Origin: Pelomicrobium sp036803785
GTDB taxonomy: Bacteria; Pseudomonadota; Gammaproteobacteria; Burkholderiales; UBA6910
DNA: 64,000 nt
Direction of reading: 5' to 3'
NCBI RefSeq assembly: GCF_036803785.1
Contig: NZ_DAIRTR010000002.1
Coordinates: forward strand, 1-64,000
The position numbers and the translations under genes were made by a program. Each line of letters begins with the position of its first letter. Position 1 is the first letter of the stretch. The notes below the pieces were generated by a model. That model was given only the letters and a program-made list of their open reading frames with translations, was not told where the DNA came from and did not search any database. Below, piece after piece: positions 35,343 to 44,714 of this stretch.

Positions 35343-35981
35343 CTAGGGTTTTATCGCCTGAGACCGCAGCAGGTCGGCGATCTTTGTGTGACCTCTTTCC
35401 AGTGCGATGTCCAAAGCCGTGCGACCGGTATCGTTGCGTAGCTTAGGATCGGCGCCATGGGCGAGCAGCATTTCAACCACTTTCGGATGATTCTCGCGGG
35501 CCGCCATCATCAGCGCGGTCATCCCGTTTTCGGAGGCCGAATTGACTTCTGCTCCCAGCGCGAGGAGAAGCTTCACCAAGTCCGCATGGCCTCCAGTTGC
35601 GGCATAAATCAGCGGATTCCAGCCCTTGCGGTCGATGCGAGCCCCATGGGCGTAAAGCTGTTTGACCACGGCGGTATGCCCATGGAGCGCTGCCAGCATG
35701 ATGGGAGTGTCACCAAAACGATTGGGCGCATCGACCTTTGCGCCGCGAGCAAGGAGCAGGCTCACCAGTCGTTCGTGCCCCGCCCGGGCGGCGATGCCAA
35801 GAAGCGAGGTTCCCAACTCATCTACCGTGTCCACGGAAGCTCCTCGTTCCAGGAGGGAATCCACCTTGGCCAGGTCACCTGCTCGTGCGGCCGTCAGTAG
35901 TTCCTCGTAGACGCTCGCCGCAGCGGTGAAACTTGCGCCGAGCAGCCATGCGGCCAGCAGAAGTCTCCAGGTGGCTTTCAT
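35343..35981 (-). CDS. Secreted ankyrin-repeat protein
   Basis: A 212-residue protein with a signal peptide (RLLLAAWLLGASFTAAAS) followed by about five ankyrin repeats, seen as repeated G-T-x-L/AA-x-x-GH motifs (LGTSLLGIAARAGHERLVSLLLARGA, GDTPIMLAALHGHTAVV, WNPLIYAATGGHADLV, GMTALMMAARENHPKVV, GRTALDIALERGHTKIA). It probably mediates protein contacts in the periplasm. The start overlaps the tatD stop by four bases, placing it at the end of the large operon. Ankyrin genes after tatD are common in betaproteobacteria. Confidence 0.88.
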   Translation of the reverse strand: MKATWRLLLAAWLLGASFTAAASVYEELLTAARAGDLAKVDSLLERGASVDTVDELGTSLLGIAARAGHERLVSLLLARGAKVDAPNRFGDTPIMLAALHGHTAVVKQLYAHGARIDRKGWNPLIYAATGGHADLVKLLLALGAEVNSASENGMTALMMAARENHPKVVEMLLAHGADPKLRNDTGRTALDIALERGHTKIADLLRSQAIKP

Positions 35982-36775
35982 GCACGCTCCAGCGCCTGTC
36001 CGGTCGAGAAGGGAGTGATGCGGAAGAGGCGAAAGAAGTTCTCCATGGTCGCCTTCTCGATAGTGTGAACCGGCACATTTCTTAAGCGGGCGATTTCTTC
36101 CGCCACATGGACCACGTAGGCCGGCTCGTTGGTTTTGCCCCGGTAGGGAACCGGCGTCAAGTAAGGAGAATCTGTCTCGATCAGCAGCCGCTCCAGAGGA
36201 ACGCGCCGGGCTACATCCTTGAGTGCGGCTGCGTTTTTGAACGTGACGATCCCCGAAAAGGAGATGTGGAAATCTAGCCCGAGCGCCGCCTGCGCGACTT
36301 GCCAGCTTTCGGTGAAGCAGTGCATGACGCCGCCCACTTCGTTGGCACCTTCCTCCTCCATGATCCGCAGCGTGTCCGCTGCCGCACTGCGAGTATGGAT
36401 CACGAGAGGCTTGGCGCACTGGCGCGCGGCACGAATGTGGATACGAAAGCGCTCCCGTTGCCATTCTAAATCACCTTGCAGGCGGTAATAATCCAGACCT
36501 GTTTCACCAATCCCTACGACTTTGGGATGGCTTGCCAGTTTCACCAGCTCGGAAACGGACGGCGTACGAGCATCCTGCTCGTCCGGATGCACGCCTACGG
36601 TCGCGTACAGATTGGAAAATCGCTCGACGAGATTTAGTACCTGGGGGAACCGCTCCAGGGTAACACTGATGCAAAGGGCATAGCCTACCCCGCGCTCCCG
36701 CATGCGCGTGAGCACCTCGTCAATGCGGGTGAAAAGCTCAGGAAAATCCAGGTGGCAGTGGGAGTCGACGTACAT
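35978..36775 (-). CDS. TatD-family metal-dependent hydrolase
   Basis: A 265-residue TIM-barrel hydrolase with the family metal ligands: DSHCHLD at the N-terminus, GETGLDYYR, the histidine in VIHTRSA, MHCFTES, and ETDSPYLTP near the C-terminus. TatD proteins are 3'-5' DNA/RNA exonucleases or related phosphodiesterases of the YcfH group. It lies one base after the holB stop, in the standard tmk-holB-tatD order. Confidence 0.92.
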   Translation of the reverse strand: MYVDSHCHLDFPELFTRIDEVLTRMRERGVGYALCISVTLERFPQVLNLVERFSNLYATVGVHPDEQDARTPSVSELVKLASHPKVVGIGETGLDYYRLQGDLEWQRERFRIHIRAARQCAKPLVIHTRSAAADTLRIMEEEGANEVGGVMHCFTESWQVAQAALGLDFHISFSGIVTFKNAAALKDVARRVPLERLLIETDSPYLTPVPYRGKTNEPAYVVHVAEEIARLRNVPVHTIEKATMENFFRLFRITPFSTGQALERA

Positions 36776-36776
36776 A

Positions 36777-37808
36777 CTAATTTATCGGATTCAAATCATC
36801 CCGCTCGAACAAACTGCGATAGGCGAGCAAAAGATCCTCAATGAAGGAGCGGGCATTGAGAGGATGCCGTGCTAAGCGGTGAGCGGTACTCAGGCTCAAC
36901 ACCAACTCCGCGGCCTTGAGTCGGTCCGCTGCCGGAGCCAGGCGCTGGATCCCGGCTACGGCGTCCTGATTGTAGCGGACCACACCCGCAGCCTCCCACA
37001 TCACCAGGTCGTAGAGCCACTTCTGTAGCCATTCCACCAATTGGAGCGGGTCGATTCGGTCCAGGCGTTCCGCCTCTAGCGCCGCCTGCATGGCAGTGGG
37101 CTGGGACAAAACCCTGATCAGCTCGGCCCGCTGGGCTCGGTAGGCTTCGTCCTTGGCACGGGCGGCCCGTAATGGTGCTCCCCCTGCCTCGGCCAACCAG
37201 ACTGCTGGCTCGCTTATCCCCTGGTCCTGCAACCAACTGGCGGCCGCGGCCCAATCCGGGACGGGCAGGTGGACTTGCATGCAGCGGCTGAGCACTGTCG
37301 CGGGCAACTGCTTTGGACGATGGGATACTAGGAAAAACAAAGCGTTGGGTGGAGGTTCTTCCAGAGTTTTCAACAAAGCGTTGGCAGCGCTCGCGTTTAG
37401 CGCTTCCGCCGGATGGATGAGCACGAGCTTGTAGCCCCGGCGGTGGGCGGAAACCTCCAGGAATCCGTCCAGGCTGCGAACTTGGTCGATGGTGATGTGC
37501 CTCTTGGGTCGACGGGAGCCGCCACGGACGAGGCGCGGCTCCTCGCCTTCCTCGGCCGGCGGCTCTGCTTCGGGCTCGAGGGCACGGAAATCCGGATGGC
37601 TGCCCTGGTCGAACCAATGGCAACCCGCGCAGGTACCGCAAGCCTTTCGCCCGCAGCGATGCTCACACAAAAGGTAACGCGCCAGGGCCCGGACGAAGTG
37701 GAGTTTACCGATTCCCTCCCGTCCCTTGAAAAGGAGCCCATGGGGCCAGCGGTCCTCAAGCCGGTCCAGAAGCTCCTTCCAGAAGTTCTCTTGCCAGGGA
37801 TAGATCAA
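36777..37808 (-). CDS. holB: DNA polymerase III subunit delta'
   Basis: A 343-residue clamp-loader AAA+ subunit. It shows a P-loop-like GREGIGKL near residue 31, the four-cysteine zinc module CEHRCGRKACGTCAGC, the SRC-type motif LSRCMQVHLP, and a C-terminal helical domain. With gamma/tau and delta it loads the sliding clamp at the replication fork. The start overlaps the tmk stop by four bases. Confidence 0.92.
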   Translation of the reverse strand: MIYPWQENFWKELLDRLEDRWPHGLLFKGREGIGKLHFVRALARYLLCEHRCGRKACGTCAGCHWFDQGSHPDFRALEPEAEPPAEEGEEPRLVRGGSRRPKRHITIDQVRSLDGFLEVSAHRRGYKLVLIHPAEALNASAANALLKTLEEPPPNALFFLVSHRPKQLPATVLSRCMQVHLPVPDWAAAASWLQDQGISEPAVWLAEAGGAPLRAARAKDEAYRAQRAELIRVLSQPTAMQAALEAERLDRIDPLQLVEWLQKWLYDLVMWEAAGVVRYNQDAVAGIQRLAPAADRLKAAELVLSLSTAHRLARHPLNARSFIEDLLLAYRSLFERDDLNPIN

Positions 37809-38425
37809 TCTTTGAAAAGGCTTGCGAGAATGACTTCGAGTTCTTTCTGTATGCCAACGACGGGGCGCGTGGCATCGATCACCCGAATACGATCCGGGTA
37901 ACGTCGTGCCCGGGCTTGGTATTTCGCTCGAACCCGGGCGAAGAAAGCCGCTTCCTCTCCCTCGAAACGGTCTTTCTTCCGCACCTCACCCCGCCTCTGC
38001 TGGGCGAGGGCTTCCGGTACATCGAAAAGCAAGGTGAGATCCGGTTGAAGGTCTGGGTGAACCCAGGTTTCCAGTGCCGCCAGCTTCTCGTCCGCGACTC
38101 CCCTGCCACCGCCCTGATAAGCGAAGGTGGCGTCGGTGAACCGATCGGAGACCACCCAACGGCCTTGCGCCAACGCTGGGCGGATGACCTGGACAAGATG
38201 CTCCCAGCGGGCGGCAAAGATGAGCAAGGCTTCGGTTTCCGCTGCCATAGGCTGGTGCAGGATCACTTCCCGCAAAGCCTCGCCTAAGGGCGTGCCCCCC
38301 GGTTCCCGGGTGATCACCACTGGTACCCCCCGTTGCTGAAGGAAATCGCGGATCCACTCCATGTGGGTGCTCTTCCCTGCCCCGTCGATCCCCTCCAGGG
38401 TGATGAATTTCCCGCGCCTATCCAT
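37805..38425 (-). CDS. tmk: Thymidylate kinase
   Basis: A 206-residue dTMP kinase, giving dTDP for DNA synthesis. It has the P-loop GIDGAGKS, the TREPGGTPLGE motif, VSDRFTDATFAYQGGGRG, and a lid region with KKDRFEGE. ATG 38425 was chosen because a GGGGG ribosome site lies nine bases before it; an ATG at 38437 has none. The gene follows mltG by 45 bp. Confidence 0.94.
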   Translation of the reverse strand: MDRRGKFITLEGIDGAGKSTHMEWIRDFLQQRGVPVVITREPGGTPLGEALREVILHQPMAAETEALLIFAARWEHLVQVIRPALAQGRWVVSDRFTDATFAYQGGGRGVADEKLAALETWVHPDLQPDLTLLFDVPEALAQQRRGEVRKKDRFEGEEAAFFARVRAKYQARARRYPDRIRVIDATRPVVGIQKELEVILASLFKD

Positions 38426-38470
38426 CCATGCCCCCATTGCTCGCTGCGAAAAGCGGCGAAGGTTGGTGCT

Positions 38471-39478
38471 TCATCGTTGCCTCTGATACCGGTTGACGGC
38501 CCGGTTGTGGTCGGCCAGGGTCTCAGAAAACTCTGAGGTGCCGTCGCCCCGGGAGACGAAATAGAGAGCCCGAGTCTGGGCCGGCCGCACGGCAGCCTCG
38601 AGCGAAGCGAGGCCTGGGAGGGCGATCGGCGTTGGCGGAAGTCCCGCTCGAGTGTAGGTGTTGTAATCGTGGTCGCTGGAAAGATCCTTTCTCTTCAGGT
38701 TTCCGTCGAAGGCCTCGCCCATGCCGTAGATCACGGTCGGATCGCTCTGGAGCCGCATGCCGAGCCGCAGGCGGTTGTGAAAGACCCCAGAGACCATGGG
38801 CCGGTCGGCTTGCACTCCTGTTTCCTTTTCGATAATGGAAGCGAGAATGAGGGCTTCGTAAGGGCTGGAGACGGCCAGGTTGGGTGCCCGGGAGGCCCAA
38901 ACCTGTTCCAGGTGTCGCTGCATGGTGTGATAGGCGCGCTTGAGTATTTGGATGTCACTCGAACCCTTGGAGAAGTAGTACGTATCCGGGAAAAAAAGTC
39001 CTTCGGCAGAGGTTTCCGTTGCCCCCACCGCTGCGAGTATTTCCGCCTCGGAACGGCCCGCGGTATCGTGGCGCAGCCCAGGGTGCTCATCCAGGGCTTT
39101 CCTGAGCTGCTTGAAGCTCCAGCCCTCAAGGAGGGTGATCTCCGCCAGAGCGACATCGCCGCGGGTGAGCCGTTGCAGCACGTTCCATGCCGACACGGGC
39201 CCGCTGAACTCGTAGCTTCCGGCCTTGATGCTGCCTTCTCGCCCGAGCAGGCGCGCCAGCGTGATGAAGCTCAAGGCATCCGGCACGAGCCCCTCCGCAG
39301 CGAGCTCCCCGGCAATAGTGCGCAAACTCGTCCCTGGACGCACTTCGAACTCTTGGGGGGAGCGGGACAGTTCGACCGGCAGAAACCAGCGTGTCCCTAT
39401 CCAAGCCATCGCGACGCACAGGGCGAGGAGAATGCTGCCGATCAGCCACGAGCCAAGCCGCAGGTTATGCCTACCCAT
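38471..39478 (-). CDS. mltG: Endolytic murein transglycosylase MltG
   Basis: A 335-residue inner-membrane lytic transglycosylase that cuts nascent glycan strands. One N-terminal membrane helix (LIGSILLALCVAMAWIG) precedes a LysM-like region and the YceG domain with the catalytic glutamate in LILASIIEKETG, followed by VFHNRLRLGMRLQSDPTVIYG and NTYTRAGLPPTPIALPG. The start overlaps the pabC stop by eight bases. pabC-mltG-tmk-holB is a conserved proteobacterial order. Confidence 0.94.
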   Translation of the reverse strand: MGRHNLRLGSWLIGSILLALCVAMAWIGTRWFLPVELSRSPQEFEVRPGTSLRTIAGELAAEGLVPDALSFITLARLLGREGSIKAGSYEFSGPVSAWNVLQRLTRGDVALAEITLLEGWSFKQLRKALDEHPGLRHDTAGRSEAEILAAVGATETSAEGLFFPDTYYFSKGSSDIQILKRAYHTMQRHLEQVWASRAPNLAVSSPYEALILASIIEKETGVQADRPMVSGVFHNRLRLGMRLQSDPTVIYGMGEAFDGNLKRKDLSSDHDYNTYTRAGLPPTPIALPGLASLEAAVRPAQTRALYFVSRGDGTSEFSETLADHNRAVNRYQRQR

Positions 39479-40289
39479 CGGCGAATACCTCGGCCTGGAT
39501 GCGCCGGGTGAGGGCGCCCGGCTCCCATGTCCTGCGCTCCAGCGCCGCGATGGGCCACAGCCGGATGACGCTGTTGACGAGAAAGGCCTCCTCCGCGGCA
39601 AGCAGCTCGTCCAGGGTGAGATCCCGGACCTCGAGGGCAATGCCGGCGCTGCGGGCGAAGGCCATGACTCGATCCCGTTGCACTCCTTCAACCCCACAGC
39701 GGCTCAGCACCGGGGTTACCAGGCGCCCATGCAGCACGCAAAACAGGTTACTCATGGTGCCTTCTACCACGCGCCCCGCCCCGTCTAGGAGCAGGCCCTC
39801 CTGCACGGTAGCGTCCTGCCACTCACCCCGGGCAAGGACGTTCTCCAGCCGGTTTAGATGCTTGATCCCTGCCAGGCGGGGCTGGTAAGCCAGGCGCAAT
39901 GCGCACACCCGCACACGCACCCCTGCTTCCCCGTAGGAGGTGGGATACCCCGGCAAAGGGCCGACACTGACGATCCGGGTGGGAGCGCCCGCCAGGTGAG
40001 GTCCATACCCTCGGGCCCCTGACCCCCGGGTGACCACGATCTTTCCCACCCCGTCGGAGAGTCGGGCGGCAAGACGGTGCAATTCTTCCCGCAACACCTC
40101 TTCCCCGGGGCATTCGATACCCAGCGCCGCGCAGTCCCGGGCAAGCCGACGGTACTGCCAAGACCACTCGAGGGGAGCGCCGTTGCGCAGCCGCAGGGTG
40201 CGGAACACGCCATCGCCGTAGGCCAACCCCCGATCCGCAGGGTCGATGCCCGCGGCCTCGACACCGTTTACCAGGTAAAAGCCCTGCAT
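39471..40289 (-). CDS. pabC: Aminodeoxychorismate lyase
   Basis: A 272-residue fold-type IV PLP enzyme that forms 4-aminobenzoate for folate synthesis. Signatures are GLAYGDGVFRTLR, the PLP lysine in AGIKHLNRLENVLA, EGTMSNLF and GVQRDRVM. The length is normal. It is 73 bp downstream of fabF on the same strand, as in many proteobacteria. Confidence 0.92.
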   Translation of the reverse strand: MQGFYLVNGVEAAGIDPADRGLAYGDGVFRTLRLRNGAPLEWSWQYRRLARDCAALGIECPGEEVLREELHRLAARLSDGVGKIVVTRGSGARGYGPHLAGAPTRIVSVGPLPGYPTSYGEAGVRVRVCALRLAYQPRLAGIKHLNRLENVLARGEWQDATVQEGLLLDGAGRVVEGTMSNLFCVLHGRLVTPVLSRCGVEGVQRDRVMAFARSAGIALEVRDLTLDELLAAEEAFLVNSVIRLWPIAALERRTWEPGALTRRIQAEVFADG

Positions 40290-40362
40290 CGCTGTGTTTC
40301 CCGCTCAGGGATTCGGGATGCCCCTGTGCCGATCCACGCCCGACCCGGGCTTGGGACCGCGG

Positions 40363-41601
40363 TTAGACTCGGGAAAAGACCAGGGTGCCGTTGGTGCCGC
40401 CGAAGCCGAAAGAGTTGGAAAGGGCCACTCGAATGCGCATCTCCCGGGCCACGTTCGGCACGTAGTCCAGATCGCATTCCGGGTCCACTTGGTGCAGGTT
40501 GATGGTCGGCGGAGCGATCTGATGATAAACCGCCAAGGCTGAAAATACCGCCTCGACGCCGCCTGCGGCACCAAGCAAGTGTCCGGTCATGGACTTGGTG
40601 GAGCTCACCGCGACGCGCTTTGCCTCTTCGCCCAAGGCGCGCTTGATCGCCACGGTCTCCGCGATGTCGCCAAGGGGCGTTGAAGTCCCGTGGGCGTTGA
40701 TGTAGTCCACGTCCTGGGGGGCCACTTGGGCGTTGCGCATGGCGTTTAGCATGCATCGTGCCGCCCCTTCTCCATCTTCGCACGGTGCGGTCATGTGGTG
40801 GGCGTCGGCGCTCATTCCAAAGCCTGAAAGTTCCGCGTAGATGCGCGCTCCGCGGGCTTTCGCGTGCTCCATCTCTTCCAACACCAAGACGCCTGCACCT
40901 TCGCCCAGGACGAAACCGTCGCGTTCCTTGTCCCATGGGCGGCTGGCACCGGCCGGGTCGTCGTTACGCGTGCTCAAGGCGCGAGCGGCGGCAAATCCGC
41001 CGATTCCCAAAGGGCAGACAGTAGACTCGGAGCCGCCTGCGATCATCACGTCCACGTCCCCGTATTCGATCAGACGAGCCGAATCCCCGATACAGTGGGT
41101 GGCAGTGGTGCAGGCCGTTACCATGGCCAGGTTCGGGCCCTTGAACCCGTACATGATGGACAGGTTGCCTGCCACCATGTTGATGATGGCTGCTGGGATG
41201 AAGAACGGGGAGATTTTCCGCGGCCCCGAAGCGAGCATCTCGGCGTGGGTAGACTCGATCAGGGGCAATCCCCCGATGCCGGAGCCGATATTGACGCCGA
41301 TGCGTTCTGCATTCTCCTCTGTGACCTGCAACCCGGCATCCTCGATCGCCTGGATGGCGGCGGCCATGCCGTAATGGATGAACAGATCCATACGCCGCGC
41401 CTCTTTGGGCGAGAGATATCGGGTCACATCGAAGCCCTTTACCTCTCCGGCGATCTGGCTGGCGAAGGCGGAAGCGTCGAAGCGCGTGATCCGGGTGATA
41501 CCGGAGCGACCGGCGACGATGTTCTGCCAAGCTTCCTCCACGGTGTTTCCCACCGGCGACACGATCCCGAGGCCAGTGATTGCGACCCTACGGTTACGCA
41601 C
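40363..41601 (-). CDS. fabF: 3-oxoacyl-ACP synthase II
   Basis: A 412-residue condensing enzyme that extends acyl-ACP with malonyl-ACP. The active-site cysteine is in VTACTTATHCIG, and the two histidines are in NAHGTSTPLGD and KSMTGHLLGAAG. The C-terminal glycine-rich SFGFGGTNGTL is typical. It is placed 42 bp after acpP. Confidence 0.96.
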   Translation of the reverse strand: MRNRRVAITGLGIVSPVGNTVEEAWQNIVAGRSGITRITRFDASAFASQIAGEVKGFDVTRYLSPKEARRMDLFIHYGMAAAIQAIEDAGLQVTEENAERIGVNIGSGIGGLPLIESTHAEMLASGPRKISPFFIPAAIINMVAGNLSIMYGFKGPNLAMVTACTTATHCIGDSARLIEYGDVDVMIAGGSESTVCPLGIGGFAAARALSTRNDDPAGASRPWDKERDGFVLGEGAGVLVLEEMEHAKARGARIYAELSGFGMSADAHHMTAPCEDGEGAARCMLNAMRNAQVAPQDVDYINAHGTSTPLGDIAETVAIKRALGEEAKRVAVSSTKSMTGHLLGAAGGVEAVFSALAVYHQIAPPTINLHQVDPECDLDYVPNVAREMRIRVALSNSFGFGGTNGTLVFSRV

Positions 41602-41643
41602 AGCGGCTCCTGGACGATGATGAGTCCGAGAGAAAACGGGAAA

Positions 41644-41880
41644 TCAGCTCAGGCGGGATTTGATGTATTCGATGGCCTGTTGGACCGTGGTGATCTTCTC
41701 CGCCTCCTCATCGGGAATTTCGCACTCGAACTCCTCCTCGAGCGCCATGACCAGCTCCACGGTGTCTAGGGAATCGGCGCCGAGATCATCGACGAAGGAA
41801 GATTCCATCTTGATATCCGCTTCGTTGACACCGAGCTGCTCGGCGACGATCTTTTTGACGCGCTGCTCTACGTTTTCCAT
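41644..41880 (-). CDS. acpP: Acyl carrier protein
   Basis: A 78-residue acidic carrier protein. The serine in DDLGADSLDTVELVM receives the 4'-phosphopantetheine arm. The ATG at 41880 gives the standard start MENVEQRVKKIVAEQLGV; a longer upstream frame is not needed. It shuttles acyl chains between the enzymes encoded around it. Confidence 0.97.
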   Translation of the reverse strand: MENVEQRVKKIVAEQLGVNEADIKMESSFVDDLGADSLDTVELVMALEEEFECEIPDEEAEKITTVQQAIEYIKSRLS

Positions 41881-42032
41881 ATGGGCTCTTCCCTTCCCTT
41901 GTGCGGACATTCGATGCTACGCAGGATGAGCAAATGGGCCCAACCCGCGCACGTATAAAACTTTTGAAGTTTACCAAATTTGCCCGTGGGGCGGAACGAA
42001 TTCGCCCCCGCACCGCCTAGGCGTCGCTTTTT

Positions 42033-42785
42033 TCAATCCATGTACATCCCGCCGTTGACATGCAGGGTACAACCGGTGATATATGCCCCTCCCGGCCCGG
42101 CCAGGAAGGCCACGGCAGCGGCCACGTCCTCGGGCTGTCCCAACCGGCCTAGGGGTACGTGCTCAAGAAGGCTCGCCCGCTGGGTGTCCGAGAGGCTGCG
42201 GGTCATGTCGGTTTCGATGAAGCCCGGCGCCACGCAGTTGACCGTAATGTTGCGGCTCGCCACTTCCCGGGCGAGGGACTTGCTGAAGCCCACCATACCG
42301 GCCTTAGCGGCCGCGTAGTTGGTCTGGCCGGCGTTACCCGTGGCGCCGACCACGGACGAGATGTTGATGATGCGCCCGAAGCGGGCCTTCATCATGGGAC
42401 GCAGCACCAGCCGGCAGAGGCGGAACACCGAGCTCAAGTTCGTCTCCAGGATCTCATTCCACTCCTCATCTTTCATGCGTAAGAGCAGATTGTCCCGAGT
42501 GATGCCAGCATTGTTGACCAAGATAGTGGGAGCGCCGAAACGCCGGTGCGTTTCATCCACTACTGCCTCCGCCTCCGCCGTGCTGCGGACGTCGAGCTTG
42601 AGCCCTGTGCCCCTCATGCCAGCTTCTGCCAGCAGTTGGCCGATGGCCTCCGCCCCGCTGTTGCTGGTCGCAGTACCGACGACCGTGGCGCCGAGACGTC
42701 CAAGCTCTAGGGCGATGGCTTGGCCAATCCCGCGACTTGCCCCCGTCACCAACGCAACTTGTCCTTGCAGCGGATGCTCCGCCAT
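42033..42785 (-). CDS. fabG: 3-oxoacyl-ACP reductase
   Basis: A 250-residue short-chain dehydrogenase that reduces 3-ketoacyl-ACP with NADPH. It has the cofactor site TGASRGIGQAIA, NNAGITRDNLLLRM, catalytic SSVVGATGNAGQTNYAAAK (Ser-Tyr-Lys), and the closing GCTLHVNGGMYMD. A gap of 152 bp separates it from acpP, and fabD lies 20 bp upstream. Confidence 0.95.
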   Translation of the reverse strand: MAEHPLQGQVALVTGASRGIGQAIALELGRLGATVVGTATSNSGAEAIGQLLAEAGMRGTGLKLDVRSTAEAEAVVDETHRRFGAPTILVNNAGITRDNLLLRMKDEEWNEILETNLSSVFRLCRLVLRPMMKARFGRIINISSVVGATGNAGQTNYAAAKAGMVGFSKSLAREVASRNITVNCVAPGFIETDMTRSLSDTQRASLLEHVPLGRLGQPEDVAAAVAFLAGPGGAYITGCTLHVNGGMYMD

Positions 42786-42805
42786 TGCTTCTCCCCCTTC
42801 TCCGC

Positions 42806-43738
42806 CTATGGAGCGAGCGCCTTGAGTGCTTCCCGCAGCGCAGCTTCGTCGGTCAACGCCAGCGTCTGCTGGGAGGGCTCGATACGCTTGTTGAGTCCAG
42901 CCAGCACCTTACCTGGGCCGCATTCCGCCACGTGGCTGACTCCTTCCTGCGCTAGCCGGCGGACGATCGCGACCCAGCGCACCGGGCTATAGACCTGGCG
43001 CACCAAGGCTTCCCGGATGGCATCCGCATCGTGCCGCTCGTTCGCATCCACGTTGTGCAAAACCGGGATCTGGGGTGACTGGATCGATATCTGGGCCAGG
43101 GCTTGGGCCAGACGCACGGCCGCTGGTCTCATCAGGCTGCAGTGGGAAGGGGCGCTCATGGGTAACATCATCGCCCGCTTGGCGCCACGGGCTTTGGCGA
43201 GGGCCATGGCCCGCTCCACCGCACCATGGTGTCCGGCGACGACCACTTGGGCGGGGGAGTTGTAGTTGGCCGGCTCCACCACCTCTCCTTGAGCCGCATC
43301 CCGACACACCGCCTGCACCGCTTCATCCTCGAGACCCAGGATCGCGGCAATGCCGCCAGTGCCTTCCGGCACCGCTTCCTGCATGGCCTGGGCCCGGAGT
43401 CTCACGATCCGCAACGCATCGGCAAACCCGAGGGCCCCTGAGGCGACTAGCGCGCTGTACTCTCCCAAGCTGTGGCCTGCCATAACCGTGGGTTCTGGCC
43501 CATGGAGGTCTTCCCAGGCGCGATAGACCGCGACTGCCGCCGTGAGCATCACGGGCTGGGTGTTGATGGTCTGGTTGAGCGCCGGCTCCGGCCCCTGCTC
43601 GACCAGGTCCCACAAGTCCTGTCCTAGCACTTCGGAGGCTTCGGCGAAGGTTTGCCTTACCACCGGAAGGGCGGCGAAACCGTTCATCATGCCCACCGAC
43701 TGGGAACCCTGCCCGGGAAACACAAAAGCGAATTTCAT
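42806..43738 (-). CDS. fabD: Malonyl-CoA:ACP transacylase
   Basis: A 310-residue acyltransferase that loads malonate onto ACP. It has FPGQGSQSVGMM at the start, the nucleophile serine in AGHSLGEYSALVASGAL, and a histidine in APSHCSLM as the catalytic partner. It lies 16 bp after fabH in the fab operon. Confidence 0.95.
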   Translation of the reverse strand: MKFAFVFPGQGSQSVGMMNGFAALPVVRQTFAEASEVLGQDLWDLVEQGPEPALNQTINTQPVMLTAAVAVYRAWEDLHGPEPTVMAGHSLGEYSALVASGALGFADALRIVRLRAQAMQEAVPEGTGGIAAILGLEDEAVQAVCRDAAQGEVVEPANYNSPAQVVVAGHHGAVERAMALAKARGAKRAMMLPMSAPSHCSLMRPAAVRLAQALAQISIQSPQIPVLHNVDANERHDADAIREALVRQVYSPVRWVAIVRRLAQEGVSHVAECGPGKVLAGLNKRIEPSQQTLALTDEAALREALKALAP

Positions 43739-43754
43739 CCGGCGCTTCGACCTC

Positions 43755-44714
43755 TCACCAGCGAATCAGGACCGCACCCCACGTAAAACCGCCGCCGATG
43801 CCCTCGAGCACCACATGCTGGCCCCGGCGCACTCGGCCGTCGCGCACAGCGATGTCCAGGGCGAGGGGTATCGACGCCGCAGAAGTATTACCGTGCTTGT
43901 CCACCGTTACCACCACCCGCTCCATGGGAAGGCCTAGCCTTTTCGCGGTCGCCTGAATGATGCGAATGTTGGCCTGATGGGGGATCAGCCAGTCCAGCTC
44001 CTCGGGTTTCATGGCGACTTCCGCCAAGGTCTCCTCCACGATATCCCCCAAGGCCTTGACCGCGAACTTGAACACCGCGCCGCCTTCCATGACCACGTAG
44101 GGCCGTCCCGAGACTCGACCGCCGCAGATTTGCCCCGGTACCATGAGGCTTCCGCTGTGACGGCCATCCGCATGGAGGCGATGGGCCAGGATGCCGGGCG
44201 TGTCGTCGGCAGCAAGCACTACTGCGCCTGCCCCGTCGCCGAAGAGCACGCAGGTGGAGCGGTCAGTCCAATCGAGGATACGCGAGTAGATTTCGCTTCC
44301 AACGACCAGCGCGTGGCGGCATTTGCCCGCTCGCATGTACAGGTCCGCCAGGGCCAAGGCGTACACGAAGCCGCCGCATACGGCTTGCACATCGAAGGCC
44401 GGACATGCGTTTTCTACTCCAAGCTTCGCTTGGAGTACGCAAGCGGTGCTCGGAAAAACCTGGTCCGGCGTGGTGGTGGCAACGACGATGAGGCCCAGAT
44501 CGTTCGGCCGGATACCGGCGGCCTCCAATGCTGCGCGGCTCGCTTCCATGGCCAGGTCGCTTGCCTTCTGGTCTTCATCGGCGATGCGACGTTCTTCGAT
44601 GCCAGTCCGGGTCACGATCCATTCGTGGCTGGTGTCCACCAGCTTTTCGAGATCCCGGTTGGTGAGGATCTTGCGCGGAAGGTAGCTGCCGGTGCCGACG
44701 ATGCGGGAGTACAT
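43755..44714 (-). CDS. fabH: 3-oxoacyl-ACP synthase III
   Basis: A 319-residue enzyme that starts fatty acid synthesis by condensing acetyl-CoA with malonyl-ACP. The catalytic Cys is in DVQAVCGGFVYAL, His in WLIPHQANIRII, and Asn in VDKHGNTSAASIP. The true start ATG at 44714 overlaps the plsX stop (ATGA); the longer upstream frame runs inside plsX and was rejected. Confidence 0.96.
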   Translation of the reverse strand: MYSRIVGTGSYLPRKILTNRDLEKLVDTSHEWIVTRTGIEERRIADEDQKASDLAMEASRAALEAAGIRPNDLGLIVVATTTPDQVFPSTACVLQAKLGVENACPAFDVQAVCGGFVYALALADLYMRAGKCRHALVVGSEIYSRILDWTDRSTCVLFGDGAGAVVLAADDTPGILAHRLHADGRHSGSLMVPGQICGGRVSGRPYVVMEGGAVFKFAVKALGDIVEETLAEVAMKPEELDWLIPHQANIRIIQATAKRLGLPMERVVVTVDKHGNTSAASIPLALDIAVRDGRVRRGQHVVLEGIGGGFTWGAVLIRW